Shown here in pieces: positions 58,668-64,000 of a stretch of DNA of 64,000 nucleotides (positions are counted from its first letter, which is position 1; every line of letters starts with the position of its first letter). The DNA comes from Rhizobium croatiense (GTDB lineage Bacteria > Pseudomonadota > Alphaproteobacteria > Rhizobiales > Rhizobiaceae): the NCBI RefSeq assembly GCF_019793465.1, contig NZ_JAILYJ010000002.1, positions 518,814 through 582,813 on the forward strand, in the 5' to 3' direction. A program made the translations under genes and the position numbers. The notes beneath the pieces were generated by a model. It was not told where the DNA came from, ran no database searches, and saw only the letters and a program-made list of their open reading frames with translations.

Positions 58668-59141
58668 TCAGAGAAATCCGATCCATCGCCCCGCCAATAG
58701 GGCGGCGGTCCAGGTTGCCGCCGACAGGGCTGCGGAGAAGCGCAGGCCGGGCCGGATCAGGCCGGTTGTCATGAGCGTCTTCCACCCTTGCCCGAGATGG
58801 ACGGCAAGGAGGTTGAGCAGGCCGAGCCCGATCAGGGCGAGCTTGGTGAGGAAGGCGGGATTGGCGGCATATTCGACCGCTCGCACGCTGAAGAGACAGA
58901 AGCCGGTGACGACGGCCGCGGCAAGGCCGACGCCCGCCGCGCGCGACAGAAACGGCGCGATGATCTCCGCCGGCACCTTGCGGAAGAAGCCGGCGAGCCT
59001 CAGATCGAGCGGCAGGATGGCGCCGACGAGAAGGCCGATCGCAAGGATATGGCCGGCATTGACGAACATGTAGAGGGTTGCGGAGCGCCGGAGCGCAACC
59101 GCGGGCATGGTAGCCGACAGCCATTCGAGAACGGCGATCAC
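58668..59141 (-). CDS. small membrane protein (four segments)
   Basis: 157 residues, hydrophobic segments near 25-45 (NAGHILAIGLLVGAILPL), 65-85 (AAGVGLAAAVVTGFCLFS), 95-115 (LTKLALIGLGLLNLLAV) and 135-155 (ALSAATWTAALLAG). It resembles integral-membrane proteins of the DUF2214/DUF6644 type, often next to DUF6152 proteins, as here. Function unknown. Six bases separate it from the periplasmic gene upstream. Confidence 0.75.
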   Translation of the reverse strand: MIAVLEWLSATMPAVALRRSATLYMFVNAGHILAIGLLVGAILPLDLRLAGFFRKVPAEIIAPFLSRAAGVGLAAAVVTGFCLFSVRAVEYAANPAFLTKLALIGLGLLNLLAVHLGQGWKTLMTTGLIRPGLRFSAALSAATWTAALLAGRWIGFL

Positions 59142-59147
59142 GACGGA

Positions 59148-59534
59148 TCAGTTCGTCCGGATGCGATCGGGATAGATATCGTAGCGCTTGTCGCCGATGG
59201 TGATGCGCACGGCCTTCATCCGCTTCTCGTTGCGATCCTGCGAACGGTTGCCAAGGGCGATCACCTGGTCGCCGGGCTTGGCGACGCCCTCGACGAAGCC
59301 GGAGCGCTCCGTCTGGCGCGGATTGCCGAGTTCGACACGCCAGACGCCGTCATCGGCGGTCGCGACATCGAGCGTCGGATGCGGCCCGCCCATGGAAATC
59401 TTTTCGATGGTGCCGCGAAGCTCGATCTGGTCCGCCTCGGCCCATGACCAGCCGTGATGGGCGGCAGCGCTCGTTGCAAGGGCAACCGACAGACCGACGG
59501 CCGCCAGCAGATGCTTTGTCGAAATTGCAAACAT
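59148..59534 (-). CDS. DUF6152-like periplasmic protein
   Basis: 128 residues. Signal peptide (LLAAVGLSVALATSAAA) then HHGWSWAEADQIELRGTIEKISMGGPHPTLDV, the HHGWS motif of the DUF6152 family. Possibly a metal-binding periplasmic partner of the membrane protein that follows. ATG 59534 has AGAAGGATC just upstream. Function unknown. Confidence 0.82.
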   Translation of the reverse strand: MFAISTKHLLAAVGLSVALATSAAAHHGWSWAEADQIELRGTIEKISMGGPHPTLDVATADDGVWRVELGNPRQTERSGFVEGVAKPGDQVIALGNRSQDRNEKRMKAVRITIGDKRYDIYPDRIRTN

Positions 59535-59651
59535 GGATCCTTCTCCCTACCCGCATGGACAGGCAGGTGGAGCACAGCAGCGGCGAGAAAAGGCATTTCA
59601 CCAAATCTTGAAGGGAGAGAGATGCCGCGGGCTCTCATCGAGCCTTGATGC

Positions 59652-60098
59652 TCAGGCGAGCAACCGGGTGACTTCGGCGCCGTGCCTCGGGCCGACGGCA
59701 TCGGCAATGGTCGTGGAGAACAGCACCTTGCGGGTGGCGTCGGCGACCTTGGCGAAGACGTGGCGGATTTCGCAGGTCTGTTCGCCGTCGCAATCGTCGC
59801 ATTTGCGGTAGGCGGTGATCGACAGGCACGGCAGCGGCGCGATCGGGCCGTCGATGATGCGCAGGATCTCGCCGAAGGTGATGGTATGGGCGGGCTTGAG
59901 GAGGAGATAACCGCCCTGCTTGCCGCGGCGGCTGGCGACGATGCCGTGATGTTTCAGGTCGAGCAGGATCTGTTCGAGGAACTTCTTCGGGATTTTCTGC
60001 TGCGCGGCGATATCGGAAATCATCACCGGTTCGTCGGCATCGGCATCCGCCAGAACCGTCAGCGCCCGCAGCGCATATTTCGCCTTTTGCGTAATCAT
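59652..60098 (-). CDS. Rrf2-family regulator with cysteine cluster, divergent from cysHDN
   Basis: 148 residues. The Rrf2 start MITQKAKYALRALTVLAD and HTH (ISDIAAQQKIPKKFLEQILLDLKHHGIV then GKQGGYLL), and a C-terminal CLSITAYRKCDDCDGEQTCEIR with four Cys that could hold an iron-sulfur cluster, as in IscR. It is not RirA-like. Being divergent from the sulfate-assimilation genes, it most probably controls them (the job of CymR/CysR in other bacteria). ATG 60098 lies before a longer frame that has no ribosome site. Confidence 0.85.
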   Translation of the reverse strand: MITQKAKYALRALTVLADADADEPVMISDIAAQQKIPKKFLEQILLDLKHHGIVASRRGKQGGYLLLKPAHTITFGEILRIIDGPIAPLPCLSITAYRKCDDCDGEQTCEIRHVFAKVADATRKVLFSTTIADAVGPRHGAEVTRLLA

Positions 60099-60120
60099 CT
60101 CGGACCGTCGACACACACAT

Positions 60121-60141
60121 GCGGCGCGAATTCCGCGCCGC
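60121..60141. promoter_or_regulatory. Stem-loop in the leader of the Rrf2 gene
   Basis: GCGGCGCG/CGCGCCGC with loop AATTC, 22 bases upstream of the Rrf2 start. GC-rich and perfect; could modulate translation. Confidence 0.4.
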
Positions 60142-60316
60142 TTCACGGGTACATCAGCCTCTATGGCACAGCCAGCATGAACGGAATTTGAACGCGCCGG
60201 AGAAAGCCTTGAGGAACAAGCGTTTTGGCCTTGTTTTTTGCCCTTGGCCAAGCTTACTCAATCTACGCCAAAACCGCGGCTTCCGCACCTTTTTCGCCAT
60301 CACTTCAGATTTCGGA

Positions 60317-60352
60317 TTGACAGGCTGCGTGTAACTCTACTATTTTTATAGA
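60317..60352 (+). promoter_or_regulatory. Promoter of cysH with overlapping dyad
   Basis: TTGACA (60317-60322, perfect -35), 18 bases, TATTTT (60341-60346). An imperfect A/T-rich dyad TCTA...TAGA (60336-60352) covers the -10 box and may be the Rrf2 operator. The rest of the 419-base gap from 60099 holds a stem-loop and no gene. Confidence 0.6.
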
Positions 60353-60517
60353 CATACCAGCTGTTCGTGAGGATTTTTATCCTCGGGCGGCTGTTTTTTT
60401 GCATTGCGGCAGCTTCGGAGAGATATTTGCTCCTCCGGCCGCAGCTTTCGAAATCCCTTTTTCTGTCCGATCCAGGATTGAACTGCGATACTCCCGTCAA
60501 CAAAGGACAGGATTCTC

Positions 60518-61258
60518 ATGACTGTTATCGATAGGATTGCGGAAGCCGAGGCGCTGAACGACAAGCTGGCGGGTCTCGACCTTGCCGGGCGCCTGTCGCT
60601 GGTGGCGGGCCTTGGCGGGCGCGTGGTGTTCACCACCTCGCTCGGCATCGAGGACCAGGTGATCAGCGCCGAGATTGGCACGCACCGCCTGCCGATCGAC
60701 ATCGCGACGCTCGAGACCGGCCGGCTGTTTGCCGAGACGCTGTCGCTGATCGAAGAGACGGAAGCCCAGTACGACATCCACATCCAGCGCTTCACACCTG
60801 AAAAGGCCGATATCGACGCCTATGCAGCGAAATACGGCCTCAACGGCTTCTACGAGAGTGTCGAAGCCAGGCATGCCTGTTGCGGCGTGCGCAAGCTGAA
60901 GCCGCTTGCGCGCGCGCTCGAGGGTGCAACGATCTGGATCACCGGCCTGCGCCGCGGCCAATCGGCCAACCGCGCCGAGACGCCGTTTGCCGAATATGAC
61001 GCCGAACGGCACCTCGTGAAGGTCAATCCGCTCGCCGATTGGGACCTGGAGGCGATCAAGGCCTTCGTGTCCGACAACGGCGTGCCGGTCAATCCGCTGC
61101 ATGCCCGCGGCTATCCCTCGATCGGCTGCGAGCCGTGCACGCGGGCGATCAAGCCCGGCGAGCCGGAGCGCGCCGGCCGCTGGTGGTGGGAACAGGACGA
61201 GAAGCGCGAATGCGGCCTGCATGTCGCCGAAGAGGCCGCGGTGATCGCCGCACAGTAA
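60518..61258 (+). CDS. cysH: adenylyl-sulfate (APS) reductase
   Basis: 246 residues. Reduces APS to sulfite. The two cysteine pairs that hold a [4Fe-4S] cluster (HACCGVRK and IGCEPCTRA) mark it as the APS type used by rhizobia rather than the cluster-free PAPS type; the C-terminal ECGLH carries the catalytic cysteine. Substrate-binding TSLGIEDQV. AAAGGACAGG gives the ribosome site for ATG 60518. First gene of cysHDN. Confidence 0.95.
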   Translation: MTVIDRIAEAEALNDKLAGLDLAGRLSLVAGLGGRVVFTTSLGIEDQVISAEIGTHRLPIDIATLETGRLFAETLSLIEETEAQYDIHIQRFTPEKADIDAYAAKYGLNGFYESVEARHACCGVRKLKPLARALEGATIWITGLRRGQSANRAETPFAEYDAERHLVKVNPLADWDLEAIKAFVSDNGVPVNPLHARGYPSIGCEPCTRAIKPGEPERAGRWWWEQDEKRECGLHVAEEAAVIAAQ

Positions 61259-61331
61259 TCAACCCTCACGGCTTTGCCAATCAGGGCGCGGCGACCGCCG
61301 CAGCCTTTGGGGAAGCCAACATCTAGGAATT

Positions 61332-61351
61332 GTTTGCGGGCAGCCGCAAAC
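61332..61351 (+). promoter_or_regulatory. Stem-loop between cysH and cysD
   Basis: GTTTGCGG/CCGCAAAC with loop GCAG, perfect 8-base stem, 22 bases before cysD. The gap between cysH and cysD is 115 bases, long for an operon, so this may be a processing or attenuation site. No T-run follows. Confidence 0.45.
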
Positions 61352-61373
61352 GACCGACAGTCTGGAGTAAGAC

Positions 61374-62327
61374 ATGCCCGATAGCCGTCCGGATACGGAA
61401 CTCAGCAACCCGCAGAGCGCCAAGGCGCCGCTCGACCCGCATCTGAAGGCGCTGGAAAACGAATCCATCCATATCTTCCGCGAGGTCGCGGCCGAATTCG
61501 AGCGTCCGGTCATGCTCTATTCGATCGGCAAGGATTCCTCGGTGCTGCTGCATCTGGCGCGCAAGGCCTTCTATCCCGGCCGCGTGCCCTTCCCGCTGCT
61601 GCATGTGAATACCGGCTGGAAATTCCGCGAGATGATCGCCTTCCGCGATGAGACCGCCAGGAAATACGATCTCGACCTGATCGAGCACATCAATCCGCGC
61701 GGTGCGGCGGAGAACATCACGCCGTTCACTCATGGTTCGGCCGCCTTCACCGACATCATGAAGACCGAGGGCCTGCGCCAGGCGCTCGATGCCGGCCAGT
61801 TCGACGCCGCTTTCGGCGGTGCGCGCCGCGACGAGGAGGCAAGCCGCGCCAAGGAGCGCATCTATTCCTTCCGCACGCCCGACCATCGCTGGGATCCGCG
61901 CAACCAGCGGCCGGAACTCTGGAACGTCTATAACGGCATGATCCGCAAGGGCGAAAGCGTGCGCGCCTTCCCGCTGTCGAACTGGACCGAAGTCGATATC
62001 TGGCGCTACATCCAGGCCGAGGACATTCCGCTCGTTCCGCTTTATTACGCCAGGAAGCGGCCTTTCGTGGAGCGTGACGGCATGATGATCCTGGCCGAGG
62101 ATCCGCGCCTCGAACTTTTGCCCGGCGAAGTGCGCCAGGAAGGCATGATCCGCTTCCGCACGCTCGGCGACTTCCCGCTGACCGGCGCCATCCGCTCACA
62201 GGCGACCACACTGGAAGAGGTGATCGCCGAACTCGAAATAGCAACGGTGTCCGAACGTCAGGGCCGCGCCATCGACCGCGACCAGTCCGGCTCCATGGAA
62301 AAGAAGAAGCGTGAAGGATATTTCTGA
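61374..62327 (+). CDS. cysD: sulfate adenylyltransferase small subunit
   Basis: 317 residues. The PP-loop [19 protein letters not shown] and later [29 protein letters not shown] match CysD. With CysN it makes APS from sulfate and ATP. ATG 61374 has GGAGTAAGAC upstream. Its stop and the cysN start are separated by 1 base. Confidence 0.96.
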   Translation: MPDSRPDTELSNPQSAKAPLDPHLKALENESIHIFREVAAEFERPVMLYSIGKDSSVLLHLARKAFYPGRVPFPLLHVNTGWKFREMIAFRDETARKYDLDLIEHINPRGAAENITPFTHGSAAFTDIMKTEGLRQALDAGQFDAAFGGARRDEEASRAKERIYSFRTPDHRWDPRNQRPELWNVYNGMIRKGESVRAFPLSNWTEVDIWRYIQAEDIPLVPLYYARKRPFVERDGMMILAEDPRLELLPGEVRQEGMIRFRTLGDFPLTGAIRSQATTLEEVIAELEIATVSERQGRAIDRDQSGSMEKKKREGYF

Positions 62328-62328
62328 G

Positions 62329-63825
62329 ATGACCGCAGCCAACACCGCCGTCTCGGCCGCAACCGCCGTCAGCCTGCCCGCGGCCGAGCCGCAGAAGGCC
62401 CAGCGCGATACGCGCCCGCTGCGACTGATTACCTGCGGCAGCGTCGATGACGGCAAGTCGACGCTGATCGGCCGCCTGCTCTGGGACACCAAGGCGGTCA
62501 AGGAAGACCAGGCCGCCACGCTGCAGCGCGATTCCACCGGCAAGCAGAACGATCTCGGCCTGCCCGATTTCGCCCTGCTGCTCGACGGCCTGCAGGCCGA
62601 GCGTGAACAGGGCATCACCATCGATGTCGCCTATCGTTATTTCTCGACCGACAAGCGCTCCTTCATCGTCGCCGACACGCCCGGCCACGAGCAATATACC
62701 CGCAACATGGCGACCGGCGCTTCGACCGCCGATCTCGCCATCCTGCTCGTCGACGCGCGCTTCGGCATTCTCGAACAGACGCGCCGTCACGCGACGATCG
62801 CTTCGCTGCTCGGCATCAAGCAGTTCGTGCTCGCCGTCAACAAGATCGACCTGACCGGCTATGACCGCGCCGGCTTCGACAAGATCAGCCACGAATTCCG
62901 GGAATTTGCCCTGTCGCTCGGCGTCAAGCAGATCACCGCCATTCCGATGTCGGCGCTGAAGGGCGAAAACGTCGTTTATTCCGGCCAGGCCGCCATGCCC
63001 TGGTACAGCGGCCCGACGCTGGTGGAGACGCTGGAGCTTGCCACCGTACGCTCGTCGCAGACGGTCGGCTTCCGCCTGTCGGTGCAGCGCGTGTCGCGCC
63101 CGGGCGAAAGCTTCCGCGGCTATCAGGGCACGGTTGCCGGCGGTTCGGTCAAACCCGGCGACAGCGTCATGATCCTGCCGTCCGGCATGGTCGCCAATGT
63201 CTCCAAGATCGTCACATTCGATCTGGTGCGCAACGCCGCCGTCGCCGGTGATGCGATCACGCTGGTGCTCGACCGCCAGGTCGACGTCGCGCGCGGCGAC
63301 ATGATCGTCTCGATCGACGCCCAGCCGCAGGTCGGCCTCGCCTTCGACGCGCAGATCGTCGCCTTGCAGCCCGAGGGCATCGAGCCCGGCAAACGCTACT
63401 GGCTGAAGAGCGGCTCGCGCCGCCAGCGCGTCCAGGTGCAGCCGTTGAGCCAGCTGGAACTGAAGACCGGTACCTGGAACGCCGCCCAGCGGCTCTACAT
63501 GAACGCGATCGGCAAGGTGCGCCTTTCCTTCGACGAAGCGGCGATCTTCGACCCTTACGAGCAGAACCGCCAGTCCGGCTCCTTCATCCTGATCGATCCG
63601 GAGACCAACAACACGGTCGCCGGCGGCATGGTGACCGGCAAACGCAGCGAACTCGGCGGCCTGCACAATGGCGACGCCCGCGTCATCCTCTCGCTGCCGG
63701 CCGATCTCGCCGAGCAGATCATGGCCAGCGAACTCTTCGCCAGCCGCAGCCACGAGGCCGAGGTGCGCCGCATGACCGCGGCCGAAGCCGCCGACCTGTG
63801 GTCGAGCGCTGCCAGCGATATCTGA
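62329..63825 (+). CDS. cysN: sulfate adenylyltransferase large subunit (GTPase)
   Basis: 498 residues. GTPase motifs GSVDDGKSTLIGRLLWDTK, DTPGHEQYTRNM and NKIDLTGY; EF-Tu-like domains follow. Drives APS synthesis by GTP hydrolysis. No C-terminal APS kinase (CysC) fusion, unlike rhizobial NodQ, so it serves general sulfate assimilation. The start at 62329 is taken (GAAGGA 12 bases upstream); a GTG at 62311 is in frame. Confidence 0.95.
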   Translation: MTAANTAVSAATAVSLPAAEPQKAQRDTRPLRLITCGSVDDGKSTLIGRLLWDTKAVKEDQAATLQRDSTGKQNDLGLPDFALLLDGLQAEREQGITIDVAYRYFSTDKRSFIVADTPGHEQYTRNMATGASTADLAILLVDARFGILEQTRRHATIASLLGIKQFVLAVNKIDLTGYDRAGFDKISHEFREFALSLGVKQITAIPMSALKGENVVYSGQAAMPWYSGPTLVETLELATVRSSQTVGFRLSVQRVSRPGESFRGYQGTVAGGSVKPGDSVMILPSGMVANVSKIVTFDLVRNAAVAGDAITLVLDRQVDVARGDMIVSIDAQPQVGLAFDAQIVALQPEGIEPGKRYWLKSGSRRQRVQVQPLSQLELKTGTWNAAQRLYMNAIGKVRLSFDEAAIFDPYEQNRQSGSFILIDPETNNTVAGGMVTGKRSELGGLHNGDARVILSLPADLAEQIMASELFASRSHEAEVRRMTAAEAADLWSSAASDI

Positions 63826-63835
63826 CAGGAGATAA

Positions 63836-63861
63836 GGGGCCGGCAAGACCGGCCCCTTTTT
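63836..63861 (+). terminator. Rho-independent terminator of cysHDN
   Basis: GGGGCCGG/CCGGCCCC stem with loop CAAGA and a TTTTT tail, 11 bases past the cysN stop. A textbook terminator and the clearest in the window. Confidence 0.93.
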
Positions 63862-63873
63862 GCGAGGCTTAGG

Positions 63874-64000
63874 TGACCTGCCACTGCGAATTTCCTCCAG
63901 AATTGATTAGAGTCCGGCCGATCAAAGGACGGACGAATGAAGAAGCAGAGATTTACGGAAGAGCAGATTATTGCGGTGCTGAAGGAGCAGGAGGCAGGAG
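63874..64000 (+). mobile_element. Left end of an IS3-family insertion sequence, truncated by the window
   Basis: From TGACCTGCCACTGCGAATTT (a TGA-type IS3-family terminus, at 63874) to the window end. It contains the start of an OrfA at 63937. It lies 13 bases after the cysN terminator, so the operon is not disrupted. Confidence 0.75.
63937..64000 (+). CDS. IS3-family transposase OrfA (partial)
   Basis: The 21 visible codons read MKKQRFTEEQIIAVLKEQEAG, the usual helix-turn-helix start of IS3-family OrfA proteins. The rest, including OrfB with the DDE site, lies outside the window. ATG 63937 is preceded by AAAGGACGGACGA. Confidence 0.85.
   Translation, partial: MKKQRFTEEQIIAVLKEQEAG

Noticed and set aside
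61756..63846. Very long open frame on the minus strand antisense to cysD/cysN
   Set aside because: Mirror of two well-identified genes in GC-rich DNA; no recognisable protein.

Overview
The window looks like the chromosome of a Rhizobium of the leguminosarum/etli group. It is GC-rich, so long shadow frames are common. The evidence is the gene families (DUF47-pit with a PHO box, betI-betB-betA, ohr/ohrR, a class 3 asparaginase of the R. etli type, a TIGR03808 Tat-exported protein) and at least six families of intergenic palindromes of the kind typical of rhizobia (called A to F here). About 65 genes are supported. Most are housekeeping, stress or regulatory genes in short operons. No rRNA, tRNA, CRISPR array or prophage was recognised.

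Layout. 1-5.5 kb: a CNNM/CBS membrane protein cut by the window edge, tam, zwf, a small exported protein, a Nudix hydrolase and a DUF2267 protein. 5.7-12 kb: a HerA-like ATPase, the remains of a HigB-type toxin with an intact antitoxin, and two ABC-F ATPases; the second is preceded by a 23-codon leader ORF with a strong hairpin. 12-17.6 kb: a VOC-DUF1579-DUF899 operon divergent from a MarR regulator, ohr/ohrR, rpsU and cspA. 17.8-26.4 kb: two L,D-transpeptidase lipoproteins, an AbiEii-like nucleotidyltransferase with a 74-residue partner, a DNA ligase and its MBL exonuclease, two hydrolases and a glycerophosphodiesterase.

26.4-38.3 kb: a chemoreceptor with two PAS domains, an orphan LuxR, a PAS-GAF-GGDEF-EAL protein, a beta-helix exported protein, DUF47-pit with a PHO box, a Nudix hydrolase and a LysR regulator. 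38.4-49.7 kb is more mixed: a frameshifted SDR, a Phd/VapC pair, a DeoR regulator, a cupin, an asparaginase, a sugar-efflux MFS remnant with an internal deletion, a cysteine-rich HTH regulator divergent from an MFS exporter, and a methyltransferase. 49.9-58 kb: a quinone oxidoreductase, an EAL-CBS-GGDEF protein behind an orphan ParD, HdeD, and betI-betB-betA (choline to glycine betaine; betC absent). 58-64 kb: small proteins, an Rrf2 regulator divergent from cysH-cysD-cysN (sulfate assimilation) with a clear terminator, then the left end of an IS3-family element that runs off the window.

Themes. Several loci show decay or rearrangement: a toxin missing its N-terminus, an orphan ParD, an SDR frameshift and an MFS internal deletion. 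Copies of palindrome family A sit inside two gene sets that are usually compact (exonuclease/ligase and betB/betA). Many divergent regulator-target pairs carry a readable operator: MarR, OhrR, PHO box, DeoR, SufR-like, BetI and Phd. The most interesting unexplained element is the leader ORF with alternative stem-loops ahead of the second ABC-F gene. Next is the small gene paired with the AbiEii-like nucleotidyltransferase.
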